Positions 1 to 8,337 of a stretch of 64,000 nucleotides of DNA are shown piece by piece. Every line of letters begins with the position of its first letter. Within the stretch, counting starts at the first letter, position 1. This stretch comes from Streptomyces sp. CMB-StM0423. Its GTDB lineage: Bacteria > Actinomycetota > Actinomycetes > Streptomycetales > Streptomycetaceae. The DNA lies in assembly GCF_002847285.1 (NCBI RefSeq), contig NZ_CP025407.1, positions 7,381,001-7,445,000 of the forward strand, given 5' to 3'. A program made the position numbers and the translations under genes. Under the pieces are notes generated by a model. The model was not told the DNA's origin. It saw only the letters and a program-made list of their open reading frames with translations, and searched no databases.

Positions 1-451
1 GCCGGTCGATGTCCGTGGTGATACGGGACAGCAGATCGCCCGTCCCGGCCCGCTCCAGCACGCCCGGGGGCAGGCCCACGGACCGCACGAGGAAGTCCTC
101 GCGCAGGTCCGCGAGCATCCGCTCGCCCAGCATCGCGCCGCGCAGCCGCACCAGCCGGATGAAGAACGCCTGCACCGCCAGCGCGATCGAGAACAGCACG
201 ACCGCGCGCGTCAGATGGAGGTCCTCGACCCCCGCGGACAGGTCCTCGACCAGCCCGCCCAGCAGGTACGGGCCGGCCATCGAGGCGAGCACGGCGACCG
301 CGTTGACGCCGATCAGCAGCAGGAACGCCGTCCGGTGCCGGCGCAGCAGCTCCGCCACGTAGCCGCGCACGGTCGCGGGTGCGCCCACCGGCAGGGTGGT
401 CGCGGTGCGCGGCGCGGCCGGGTCGTACTCCGGCGGTCGCACGCCGATCAT
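1..451 (-). CDS. ABC exporter, transmembrane half, cut by the left edge
   Basis: Only the N-terminal 150 codons lie in the window. The frame opens with MIGVRPPEYDPAAP and soon enters hydrophobic segments (around FLLLIGVNAVAVLA, then a helix near VVLFSIALAVQAFF), followed by a cytoplasmic-loop-like stretch (MLGERMLADLRED). This is the usual start of a type IV ABC exporter membrane domain. Its ATG overlaps the TGA of the upstream ABC gene in an ATGA junction, so the two are translationally coupled and probably form a heterodimer. The ATPase domain would lie outside the window. It should carry the intact nucleotide site, because the partner is degenerate; that is inference. Confidence 0.85.
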   Translation of the reverse strand, partial: MIGVRPPEYDPAAPRTATTLPVGAPATVRGYVAELLRRHRTAFLLLIGVNAVAVLASMAGPYLLGGLVEDLSAGVEDLHLTRAVVLFSIALAVQAFFIRLVRLRGAMLGERMLADLREDFLVRSVGLPPGVLERAGTGDLLSRITTDIDR

Positions 452-2298
452 GCGGTCTCCTCCATCATCTGCGGCACGCCGCCCTCGTCGCGTACGGCAG
501 GATCGCCTTCCGGTACGCGGCCGGGCGCCTGCTTCTCGTCGTCCGTCTCCCGGGTGACCACGGCGCGGTACGCGACGTCGCCGTGCAGCAGTTCGCGGTG
601 CGGCCCCTCGGCGACCACCGCGCCGTCCTGCACGAACACCACCGTGTCCGCGCGGTCCAGCAGCAGCGGGCTGGAGGTGAACACCACCGTCGTACGGCCC
701 GCGCGGATCTCCCGCAGCCCCTCGGCGATACGCGCCTCGGTGTGCGAGTCGACCGCCGACGTCGGCTCGTCCAGCACCAGCACCTCCGGGTCGGCCACCA
801 GCGACCGGGCCAGCGCCAGCCGCTGGCGCTGGCCGCCGGAGAGCGACCGGCCGCGCTCGGTGATCGGCGCGCCCATCGGCGCCCCGTCGCCGTCCGGCGC
901 CGCGGCCGCCGCCTGCGCCAGCGCGGTCAGCACGTCGCCGCACTGCGCGGCGGCCAGCGCGGCGGCGGGCTTGACCGAGCCGGACGCGGGTACGTCCAGC
1001 AGGTCGGCCAGCGTCCCGGACAGCAGCATCGGGTCCTTGTCCTGCACCAGCACCGCCGCCCGCGCCCCCGCCAGCGGTACGTCGTCCAGCTCCACGCCGC
1101 CGAGCCGCGCCGACGGCAGCTCGCCCGGCTCCGTCGGGTGCCCGCCGAGCCGGTCGGCGAGCCGCCCCGCGGCGTCCGGGTCGCCGCACACCACGGCGGT
1201 CAGCCGGCCCTCCGCGGCACGCAGCCCGGTCGCCGGGTCGTGCAGCTCGCCGCCGAGCGGACCGTGGTCGGTGCCGGTGCCGGTGCCGGTGCCGCCGGTC
1301 GCGGTGCGGGCGAGCCCGAGGACGCGGGCGGCGCGCTTGGCCGACGGCCGGGAGAAGGAGTACGCCATCGCCAGCTCGGCGAAGTGGTGCATCGGGAAGA
1401 GCAGGAACGTCACCGCCCCGTAGACCGTGACCAGTTCGCCGACCGTGATCGTCCCGCTCCGCGCGAGCCCCACCCCGTGCCCGACGACGATCACCAGCAG
1501 CACTCCCGGCAGCGCCACCTGCACGGCGTGGATCAGCGCCCACATCCGCGCGCTGCGCACCGCCGCGGTCCGCACCTTCTGCGACGCCTCCCGGTACCGG
1601 TCGAGGAACAGCTCCTCGCCGCCGATGCCGCGCAGCACCCGCAGCCCCGCCACGGTGTCCGCGGCCAGCTCGGTCGCCCGGCCGGCCTTGGCCCGCTGGT
1701 CGTCGGCGCGGCGGGTGGCGTACGGCAGCAGCGGCAGCGGCGCGAGCGCCAGCACGGGCAGCGCGACGGCGACGACGAGGCCCAGCTCCGGGGCGTAGAC
1801 GACGAGGCCCGCGGTGACGGCGAGCGCGGTGAACAGCGCGGCGGTGAACCGCGAGAACGACTCGACGAACCAGCCGATCTTCTCCACGTCGCCCGTGCTC
1901 ACCGCGACCACCTCGCCGGCCGCCACCCGCCGGGTGAGCACCGAGCCAAGGCCGGCCGCCTTGCGGGCCAGCAACTGCTGGACCCGGGAGGCGGCGGTGA
2001 TCCAGTTGGTCACGGCCGCGCGGTGCAGCATGCTGTCGCCGAGCGCCATCAGCGCGCCGAACGCGATCAGCAGCGCGCCGGCGACCGCGAGCCGCCCGCC
2101 GTTGCGGTCCACGACCGCCTGCACGGCCATGCCCACGGCCAGCGGCATCGCGCCGAGGGGCAGCATCCACACCAGGCCCCAGAGCAGCGCGGCCACCTGG
2201 CCGCCGAGCTGCATGCGGCCGAGCCAGACGAGGAAGTGGCGGCCGGATCGGACGTCGGGTTCTCCGGGGTCCGTATGCGGCAGGTCGCGCAACTGCAT
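448..2298 (-). CDS. ABC exporter (TMD-NBD) with a degenerate nucleotide-binding domain
   Basis: A 616-residue protein with an exporter-type membrane domain (about residues 30-320) and an ABC ATPase domain. The signature motif LSGGQ (about 483) and Walker B with catalytic glutamate (VLVLDEPTS, about 503) are intact. The Walker A region (about 368) reads VVCGDPDAAGRLAD, with no GxxGxGKS/T and no lysine, and the H-loop (about 533) has SS where histidine is expected. Such asymmetry is known in heterodimeric exporters, where one half is catalytically weak. The start at MQLRDLPHTD was chosen because the longer frame runs into the divergent lipoprotein gene and has unusual proline-rich content. A Gly-Thr repeat linker (DNA hexamer repeat at 1270-1293) precedes the ATPase domain. 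The substrate is unknown. Confidence 0.88.
   Translation of the reverse strand: MQLRDLPHTDPGEPDVRSGRHFLVWLGRMQLGGQVAALLWGLVWMLPLGAMPLAVGMAVQAVVDRNGGRLAVAGALLIAFGALMALGDSMLHRAAVTNWITAASRVQQLLARKAAGLGSVLTRRVAAGEVVAVSTGDVEKIGWFVESFSRFTAALFTALAVTAGLVVYAPELGLVVAVALPVLALAPLPLLPYATRRADDQRAKAGRATELAADTVAGLRVLRGIGGEELFLDRYREASQKVRTAAVRSARMWALIHAVQVALPGVLLVIVVGHGVGLARSGTITVGELVTVYGAVTFLLFPMHHFAELAMAYSFSRPSAKRAARVLGLARTATGGTGTGTGTDHGPLGGELHDPATGLRAAEGRLTAVVCGDPDAAGRLADRLGGHPTEPGELPSARLGGVELDDVPLAGARAAVLVQDKDPMLLSGTLADLLDVPASGSVKPAAALAAAQCGDVLTALAQAAAAAPDGDGAPMGAPITERGRSLSGGQRQRLALARSLVADPEVLVLDEPTSAVDSHTEARIAEGLREIRAGRTTVVFTSSPLLLDRADTVVFVQDGAVVAEGPHRELLHGDVAYRAVVTRETDDEKQAPGRVPEGDPAVRDEGGVPQMMEETA
1270..1293. 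repeat. Tandem hexamer (GGTGCC x4) inside an ABC exporter gene
   Basis: Four perfect copies of GGTGCC lie in frame in the minus-strand exporter gene and encode alternating Gly-Thr in the linker before the ATPase domain. Copy-number change would alter linker length without shifting the frame. Confidence 0.8.
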
Positions 2299-2458
2299 GG
2301 CATCCCAAAATGGTCGTCTCGGGTGTGGGTGAGCCGTGCAAGGCTGGCGGTTCGCGGGCGGGTTTTCAACCGGTTTTCCCCCGCGCCGTGTCCATTGCGC
2401 CACGGCCCGCGGGGGACCGCCCGGCAGGGCGCGGGACGCGGCGTGTGACGATGGGTGT

Positions 2459-3217
2459 ATGCGTGCGTACGGGACGAGCGGGCGGCTGCCGCGCAGGACG
2501 GCCGCCGCGGCGGTGGGGCTGCTTCTGCTGGCGGGCTGCGGCGGTTCAGGCGGCGGTGACGGTGACAGCGGCGGTACGAGCGGTACGGGCAAGGGCGCGG
2601 CCACCGGCGGCGCGAGCGCGTCGCCCAGCACCCCGCCCGGCGACATCCCCGGCGTCGGCGCCCGGTTGAACGGGAAGGTGCCCGCGGACTCCCGCCAGGC
2701 CGTCGCCGTCTACGGCAAGGGCCCCGACTCCGCCGACGCCACCGTCGTCCTCTACGAGAAGCGCGGCGGGAACTGGCAGCGCCGGGAGAGCTGGCCCGCG
2801 CACAACGGCAAGAAGGGCTGGACCCCCGACCACCGCGAGGGCGACAAGCGCAGCCCCGTGGGGGTGTTCACGCTCTCCGACGCAGGCGGCGTCCTCGCCG
2901 ACCCGGGCGCGAAGCTCCCGTACCTCCAGAGCCCGGCCTTCGCCGCGCCCCACTACTGGCCCGAGACGCACTGGAACGACTTCGACCTCGTCATCGCCAT
3001 CGACTACAACCGCGTGCGGGGCACCTCGCCGCTCGACCCGACCCGCCCGCAGGGCCAGGGGAAGGGCGGCTCGATCTGGTTCCACATGGACCACGGCAGC
3101 GGCACGTCGGGCTGCGTCAGCATCTCCAAGTCCGGGATGACGGAGCTGCTGCGCACCCTGGACCCGCGGAAGGACCCGGTCGCCGTGATGGGCGACCGGG
3201 CCTCCCTGTCGGGCTAG
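2459..3217 (+). CDS. Lipoprotein with L,D-transpeptidase (YkuD-like) catalytic motif
   Basis: A 252-residue exported protein. The N-terminus has arginines, a hydrophobic stretch and a lipobox (LLAGC, Cys27), followed by a Gly/Ser-rich linker to about residue 60. The C-terminal half contains FHMDHGSGTSGCVSIS, with His209/His212 and Cys219 matching the His...S/T-G-C catalytic pattern of YkuD/ErfK enzymes. Family enzymes crosslink peptidoglycan stem peptides or attach proteins to them. Here the catalytic cysteine sits near the C-terminus as expected, but the rest of the domain is divergent, so a hydrolase or peptidoglycan-binding role is possible. The ATG at 2459 gives the signal peptide directly; a longer frame adds no sensible sequence. 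The gene is divergent from the ABC exporter pair. Confidence 0.8.
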   Translation: MRAYGTSGRLPRRTAAAAVGLLLLAGCGGSGGGDGDSGGTSGTGKGAATGGASASPSTPPGDIPGVGARLNGKVPADSRQAVAVYGKGPDSADATVVLYEKRGGNWQRRESWPAHNGKKGWTPDHREGDKRSPVGVFTLSDAGGVLADPGAKLPYLQSPAFAAPHYWPETHWNDFDLVIAIDYNRVRGTSPLDPTRPQGQGKGGSIWFHMDHGSGTSGCVSISKSGMTELLRTLDPRKDPVAVMGDRASLSG

Positions 3218-3218
3218 C

Positions 3219-3253
3219 GGCGCCGCACCCCGGTCCAGCCGGGGCCGCGCGCC
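3219..3253. terminator. Imperfect inverted repeat between convergent genes
   Basis: The outer arms GGCGC/GCGCC and inner arms CCCCGG/CCGGGG pair around the loop TCCAG, with four unpaired positions between them. It begins just after the stop of the lipoprotein gene and ends before the stop of the minus-strand oxidoreductase. It fits a bidirectional Rho-independent type hairpin of the T-poor kind common in actinomycetes. Confidence 0.5.
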
Positions 3254-3265
3254 GTCAGCGGGCGC

Positions 3266-4702
3266 TCACGCCCCGTCGGGCTTCTCCGAGTCGACGCCGG
3301 AGCGCTTGTCCTTCCACCCGCCGCGGGTGAAGTCCGGGATCTGCTGCGGCTTGCCGCCCGCCTTGATCGACTGGTGGCTGAGCGGCACCGGCGCGGTCCA
3401 GGTCACGGCGTCGTAGACGTCGAAGTCCGGGACCAGGCCGAGGCGCATGCACTGCATCAGCCGGAAGATCATGATGTAGTCCATGCCGCCGTGGCCGCCG
3501 GGCGGGTTGGAGTGCTCCTTCCACAGCCAGTGGTCGTACTCCGCGAAGTCCCCAAAGCTGTGCCACCGGTCGTCGGTGTGCATCGGCTCCAGGTAGATGC
3601 GCGGCTCGTAGTCCTCGAAGACGCCCTTCGTGCCGCCGAGGGAGTTGATCCGGCTGTACGGGTGCGGGGTGGAGACGTCGTGCTCCAGCCGGATGACGCG
3701 GCCCTTGGCGGTCTGCAGCACGCTGAAGGTGCGGTCGCTGCCGATGTACGTCTCCTTCCAGCTCGGGTCGCCGGCGGGCATGTGCTCCTCGCGGTACTCC
3801 GCGAGGCCCAGGGCCGGGGTGCCGAAGCTGGAGATCTGCGTGACGCGCTCGCCGCGGTTGACGTCCATGTAGTTGGCCGTCGGGCCGAAGCCGTGGTTGG
3901 GGTAGAGGTCGCCGCGCAGCCGGGTGTGCCACAGCCGGCGCCACGGGCCCTCGTAGTAGTCCGGGTCGAACATCAGCCCGCGCAGGTCGTGGTTGTACGC
4001 GCCGGCGGCGTGCAGCAGCTCGCCGAAGAGCCCGGCGTGCGCCATGCGCAGCACCCGCATCTCGTTCTTGCCGTACGCGCAGTTCTCCAACTGCATGCAG
4101 TGCCTGCGGGTGCGCTCGGACAGGTCGACGAGGTCCCACAGCTCCTTCACGGTCATCGCGATGGGGCACTCGACACCGACGTGCTTGCCGTTCGTCATGG
4201 CCGTCCTGGCCATCTCGAAGTGCCAGTCCCAGGGGGTGGCGACGTAGACGAAGTCGATGTCGCTGCGGGCGCAGAGCTGCTCGAAGTCGTGGTCGCCCTT
4301 GGTGTACGTGGCGGGCGCCGGCTGGCCGGCGGCGACGACCTTCTTCGCGGCCCGCTCCACCTTGTCCACGACCGGGTCGCACAGCGCGGTCACCTGGACG
4401 CCCGGCTGGGCCAGGAACAGGTCGATCATGCCGCCGCCGCGGTTGCCGAGGCCCACGATCCCGACCCGTACGGTGGTGTGGGTCTCGAAGGGCACGCCGA
4501 TCATCGTCCTGCCGCGCCGCGGCGGCACGGCAGGTGCGGCGCCTTCACCGGCTGCCCCCGCCTCTGCCGCCTGGGCCTGGGAGGCGCCGAATGCCCCCAG
4601 GCCGAGCCCTGCACCGGCGATGCCCGCCGAGCGCAGAACCGAACGGCGGGAGTAGCCGTCGTCGGCATCGCCGGGTCTCGGGGTGGCGTTCTCCTCGCGC
4701 AT
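3266..4702 (-). CDS. Tat-exported Gfo/Idh/MocA-fold protein, GH109-like glycosidase
   Basis: A 478-residue protein. A twin-arginine signal (SRRSVLRSAG, residues 18-27) is followed by an alanine-rich cleavage region. The Rossmann motif GIVGLGNRGGG is at about 81-91, and a C-terminal Gfo/Idh/MocA domain follows. The stretches YPNHGFGPTANYMDVNRGERV and PPGGHGGMDYIM resemble GH109 enzymes (alpha-N-acetylgalactosaminidase type), which hydrolyse glycosides by an NAD-dependent oxidation-elimination mechanism and are often Tat-exported with bound cofactor. An ordinary sugar dehydrogenase is the alternative. The start is supported by GGAGG 6 nt upstream of the ATG. The gene stands alone, 113 bp after the dehydrogenase on the same strand; that gap holds no obvious element. 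Confidence 0.8.
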   Translation of the reverse strand: MREENATPRPGDADDGYSRRSVLRSAGIAGAGLGLGAFGASQAQAAEAGAAGEGAAPAVPPRRGRTMIGVPFETHTTVRVGIVGLGNRGGGMIDLFLAQPGVQVTALCDPVVDKVERAAKKVVAAGQPAPATYTKGDHDFEQLCARSDIDFVYVATPWDWHFEMARTAMTNGKHVGVECPIAMTVKELWDLVDLSERTRRHCMQLENCAYGKNEMRVLRMAHAGLFGELLHAAGAYNHDLRGLMFDPDYYEGPWRRLWHTRLRGDLYPNHGFGPTANYMDVNRGERVTQISSFGTPALGLAEYREEHMPAGDPSWKETYIGSDRTFSVLQTAKGRVIRLEHDVSTPHPYSRINSLGGTKGVFEDYEPRIYLEPMHTDDRWHSFGDFAEYDHWLWKEHSNPPGGHGGMDYIMIFRLMQCMRLGLVPDFDVYDAVTWTAPVPLSHQSIKAGGKPQQIPDFTRGGWKDKRSGVDSEKPDGA

Positions 4703-4815
4703 GCGTCCTCCGGAAGGTGTGCGGAAGGTTCGCCGCCACCCTCGCCGGACCCGGGCGCGCCGACAAGAGGTCTGCACCACTGAGGAGTTGGACTTACCGC
4801 CGGGGCCGGATGGAC

Positions 4816-7779
4816 TTATCCGCGGCGCCCCCGGACCGCCGCGGGGCGGGTGGCGCGCTCCAGCTCCAGCAGCACGGAGCGGTACGAGCGGCCGGTGGCC
4901 CGGTCCATGCCGATCTCGCACATCCGGTTCGCCGACAGGTGCGCGTCGTAGTCGCGGGCGGTGACCTCCGCGGCCTCGCGCGCGGTCGCGGACGCGGTCA
5001 GCTCCTTGTGCAGCAGGCCGCGGTCGCCGGCGAAGGCGCAGCAGGCCGCGTCGTCCGGCACGACGACCTCCTCCGCGACCGCCTCGGCCAGCGCGGTGAG
5101 CCGGCCGGTGTTGCCCAGGTGGCGCATCGAGCAGGTCGGGTGGACCACGGCGGCGGACGTCTTGCGCTCGACCGTCAGGCGGGGCAGCAGCTCGTCTGCG
5201 GCCCAGTTGAGCGAGTCCACGACGGTGAGCTGCGCGTGCAGCTTGCGGCTCGACTCCGTCAGATACGGCACCACCTCGTGCGCGAGGCCCAGGGTGCAGG
5301 ACGAGGCGTCGACGACGACCGGCAGCCGGGCGCCGTCGGTCCACCGCCAGGCGGCCTCGACGATGCGGTTGGCCATCAGCCGGGTGCCGTCGTCGTAGCC
5401 CTTGGAGTGCCAGATGGTGGAGCAGCAGGTGCCGGCGACGTCGTCCGGGATCCACACGGGCCGCCCGGCGCGGGCGGAGACGGCGACGACGGCCTCCGCG
5501 AGGTTCGGTCCGCGGGCGTCGTCCGGGCCGCCGAAGATGCGGTTGACGCACGCGGGGAAGTAGACGGCGGCGGCGCCCTCGCGGACGGTGCCGGGCAGCC
5601 GGCGCGCGGCGGGAGCGGGGATCTCCGGCAGCCACTCGGGTACGAGGTCTGGGCGCACCGCGCGGCGCGCGAGCCGGGTCGCGGCGCCCGGCACCCGGTC
5701 GCCGAGCCGGTGCGCGACGGCGACGGCCAGCCGGGCGGCTCGTTCGACCTGGCGGAAGCGGCGGGCGGTGCCGGCGGCGGCGCGCTCCTCGCGGGCGGAG
5801 TGCCGGGCGTGCCGGAAGTCCTTCATCATCTGCCCGGTGTCGATGCCCACGGGGCAGTCCAGGCTGCACGTGGAGTCGCCGGCGCAGGTGTCGACGGCGT
5901 CGTACCCGTACGCCTGGAGAAGGCTGCCGGTGACCGGTGCGTCCGGCGGCTGGCGCAGCATCTCCCGGCGCAGCACGATGCGTTGCCGCGGGGTGGTGGT
6001 CAGGTCGCCGCTGGGGCAGGTGGGTTCGCAGAAGCCGCACTCGATGCAGGGGTCGGCGATGTCCTCGATCCGCGGGATGGTCTTCAGCCCGCGCAGGTGC
6101 GCCTGCGGGTCGCGGTCGAGCAGCACCCGCGGGGCGAGGATGCCGCTCGGGTCGATCAGCTCCTTGATCCGCCACATCAGCCCGGTGGCCCGCTCGCCCC
6201 ACTCCAGCGCGAGGAACGGGGCGATGTTGCGGCCGGTGGCGTGCTCGGCCTTCAGCGAGCCGTCGAAGCGCTCGACGGTCAGCCGACAGAAGTCGTCCAT
6301 GAAGGCCGCGTACCGCTCGACGTCGGCGGGCTCGGCGGCGTCGAAGGCGAGCAGGAAGTGCAGGTTGCCGTGGGCGGCGTGGCCGGCGACGGCGGCGTCG
6401 AAGCCGTGCCGCGCCTGGAGTTCGAGCAGCGCCTCACAGGCTTCCGCGAGCCGGCCGGGCGGGACGGCGAAGTCCTCGGTGATGAGGGTCGTACCGGCCG
6501 GGCGGGAGCCGCCCACGGCGGTGACGAACGCCTTGCGCGCCTTCCAGTAGCCGCCGATACGGCCCGGGTCGCGGGTGAACGCGTTGCCCTCGGCGGCGAC
6601 GGACCCGACTGGCGCCACGAGGTCGAGCCCCGCCAGCACCCCGGCCGCCGCCTCCTCGTACGCCTCCCGCGCCGCCTCGTCCGGCGCCCGGAACTCCACC
6701 AGCAGCGCCGCCGTGTCCTTCGGCAGCTCCGCCCAGTCGGCGGGCACCCCGGCGACGCTCACGGAGGCGCGCAGTGTGTTGCCGTCCATCACCTCCACGG
6801 CCCGCGCCCCGGCGGCGTTGAACGCCGGCACCGCGGCCGCGGCGGCCTGGAGGGCGGGGAAGAACAGCAGCGCGGTGGAGGTGTGCCGGTCCAGGGGCAG
6901 GGTGTCGAAGACGGTGTCGGCGATGAAGCCGAGCGTGCCCTCGGAGCCGACCATCAGCCCGCGCAGGATCTGCACCGGGGTGGCGCCGTCGAGGAAGGCG
7001 TCGAGCCGGTAGCCGTTGGTGTTCTTGATCTCGTACTTGGCGCGGATCCGGGCCGTCAGCTCCGCGTCCGCCTCGATCTCCGCCTTGAGCGCGAGCAGCC
7101 CGCGGCACAGCTCCGGCTCGGCGGCGGCCAGCCGCTCGTCGGCGTCGGGCGCGGCGGTGTCCACGACGGTGCCGGAGGGCAGCACGAAGGTCAGCGAGGC
7201 GAGCGTGCGGTACGAGTTGCGCGTGGTGCCGGCCGTCATGCCCGAGGCGTTGTTGGCGACGACGCCGCCGAGGGTGCAGGCGATGGCGCTGGCCGGGTCG
7301 GGGCCGAGGACGCGGCCGTGCCGGGCGAGGGTGGCGTTGGCCCGTACGACGGTGGTGCCGGGGCCGACGCGGGCGCGCGCCGCGGCGTCGTCGAGCACCT
7401 CGACGCCCGCCCAGTGGCGGCGTACGTCGACGAGGATGTCCTCGCCCTGCGCCTGGCCGTTCAGCGACGTGCCGGCCGCCCGGAAGACCAGCTTCCGTCC
7501 GCGCTCGCGGGCGAACCGGAAGAGCGCCGAGACGTCCGCGACCGTCTCGGCGACGGCCACCGCCTGCGGCACGAACCGGTACGGGCTGGCGTCCGAGGCG
7601 TACCGCACCAGGTCCGAGGCGCCCGTCAGCACCTTCTCCGCGCCCAGCAGCGCCGTCAGCTCCCCGCGCAGCGGCTCCGGCGTGCCCGCGGCGAGGTCGT
7701 CGGCGACCCGGTCGGGCGCGGGCGCCGCCGCACCGCGGCCGGGGCGCAGGGCCGAGGGCTTGGGCTGGAGCAGCGGCAT
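4816..7779 (-). CDS. FAD- and Fe-S-dependent 2-hydroxyacid dehydrogenase (YdiJ/GlcD type fusion)
   Basis: A 987-residue fusion. An N-terminal FAD-binding PCMH domain (about 30-270; GTSLNGQ, GGVVANNASGM) is followed by a VAO-type C-terminal oxidase domain (to about 560), a ferredoxin-like module with CIECGFCEPTC (about 581) and CAGDSTCSLDC (about 630), and a CCG-type domain (CVNRIFGG, CCSTIWHSKG, CSMRHLGN, ACCAFAGD). This layout matches E. coli YdiJ and related D-lactate or D-2-hydroxyglutarate dehydrogenases that pass electrons to the respiratory chain. The substrate cannot be read from sequence. GAGGAG lies 7 nt before the ATG. The MarR gene ends 12 nt upstream on the same strand, so the pair is probably an operon. 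Confidence 0.9.
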   Translation of the reverse strand: MPLLQPKPSALRPGRGAAAPAPDRVADDLAAGTPEPLRGELTALLGAEKVLTGASDLVRYASDASPYRFVPQAVAVAETVADVSALFRFARERGRKLVFRAAGTSLNGQAQGEDILVDVRRHWAGVEVLDDAAARARVGPGTTVVRANATLARHGRVLGPDPASAIACTLGGVVANNASGMTAGTTRNSYRTLASLTFVLPSGTVVDTAAPDADERLAAAEPELCRGLLALKAEIEADAELTARIRAKYEIKNTNGYRLDAFLDGATPVQILRGLMVGSEGTLGFIADTVFDTLPLDRHTSTALLFFPALQAAAAAVPAFNAAGARAVEVMDGNTLRASVSVAGVPADWAELPKDTAALLVEFRAPDEAAREAYEEAAAGVLAGLDLVAPVGSVAAEGNAFTRDPGRIGGYWKARKAFVTAVGGSRPAGTTLITEDFAVPPGRLAEACEALLELQARHGFDAAVAGHAAHGNLHFLLAFDAAEPADVERYAAFMDDFCRLTVERFDGSLKAEHATGRNIAPFLALEWGERATGLMWRIKELIDPSGILAPRVLLDRDPQAHLRGLKTIPRIEDIADPCIECGFCEPTCPSGDLTTTPRQRIVLRREMLRQPPDAPVTGSLLQAYGYDAVDTCAGDSTCSLDCPVGIDTGQMMKDFRHARHSAREERAAAGTARRFRQVERAARLAVAVAHRLGDRVPGAATRLARRAVRPDLVPEWLPEIPAPAARRLPGTVREGAAAVYFPACVNRIFGGPDDARGPNLAEAVVAVSARAGRPVWIPDDVAGTCCSTIWHSKGYDDGTRLMANRIVEAAWRWTDGARLPVVVDASSCTLGLAHEVVPYLTESSRKLHAQLTVVDSLNWAADELLPRLTVERKTSAAVVHPTCSMRHLGNTGRLTALAEAVAEEVVVPDDAACCAFAGDRGLLHKELTASATAREAAEVTARDYDAHLSANRMCEIGMDRATGRSYRSVLLELERATRPAAVRGRRG

Positions 7780-7791
7780 GGAACGGACTCC

Positions 7792-8247
7792 TCAGCAGGC
7801 GTGGCCGTGCGTGTCGACCAGGGGGGCGATGAGCCCCAGCAGTTTTTCACGCTGCTGTTCGGACAGCGGCTCCAGCACGTCCGCGGCCGCCGCGAGGCGG
7901 GCCCGGTGCAGCTCGGCGAGCGCCGTGCGCCCGGCCGCGGTGGTCTCGATCCGGATCACCCGCCGGTTGGCCGGGTCGGGTACGCGCCGGACCAGGCCGC
8001 CCGCCTCCAGCGCGTCGACGTGCGTGGTGACCGCGCGGGGCACGACGCCGAGGTGCTCGGCGAGGTCGGCCATCCGCGGCGGCTCCTCGTGGCGCTCCAG
8101 GGTGCGCAGCAGCCGGGACTGGGCGGGCGTGATGCCCAGCGGCTTGAAGTGGTGCTTCTGCGCGTAGTGGATCCGGCGGGTGAGCAGCAGGAGCTGCTCC
8201 GCCAACTGGCCGGTCACGTCTGCGGGGGGCGGGGACGACTGGGACAC
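7792..8247 (-). CDS. MarR-family transcriptional regulator
   Basis: A 151-residue winged-helix protein. LGITPAQSRLLRTLERHEEPPRMADLAEHLGVVPRAVTTHVDALEAGGLV covers the recognition region, and NRRVIRIETTAAGR is the beta-wing with its conserved Arg-rich tip. It starts at GTG. It is divergent from the ABC exporter gene at 8338, and the intergenic region holds a 25-bp palindrome, so it probably controls itself, the downstream dehydrogenase and the exporter. Family members are usually displaced from DNA by phenolic or other small ligands. Confidence 0.92.
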   Translation of the reverse strand: MSQSSPPPADVTGQLAEQLLLLTRRIHYAQKHHFKPLGITPAQSRLLRTLERHEEPPRMADLAEHLGVVPRAVTTHVDALEAGGLVRRVPDPANRRVIRIETTAAGRTALAELHRARLAAAADVLEPLSEQQREKLLGLIAPLVDTHGHAC

Positions 8248-8271
8248 GCTCCGAGGGTAGCAGGAGCATAT

Positions 8272-8296
8272 TCATTGTGTATATAGGTAACAATGA
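8272..8296. promoter_or_regulatory. Candidate MarR operator
   Basis: The perfect inverted repeat TCATTGT-N11-ACAATGA has an AT-rich centre (GTATATAGGTA) and lies in the divergent intergenic region of the MarR and ABC exporter genes. Arm length and TTGT/ACAA ends are typical of MarR sites. It would cover promoters on both strands. Confidence 0.7.
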
Positions 8297-8337
8297 GCTA
8301 GCCTCCCATAAGGTCGTCACACTCTTCTAGGAGGCCC

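Noticed and set aside
3266..7779. One 978-residue frame joining the GH109-like gene to the dehydrogenase region
   Set aside because: The upstream part is the dehydrogenase gene read in the wrong frame; the Tat signal with GGAGG at 4702 marks the true start.
4534..8286. A 1250-codon open plus-strand frame opposite the dehydrogenase and oxidoreductase genes
   Set aside because: It is antisense to two clear minus-strand genes, is rich in Arg/Gly/Ala/Val, has no domain pattern, and is the expected result of high GC in the opposite strand.
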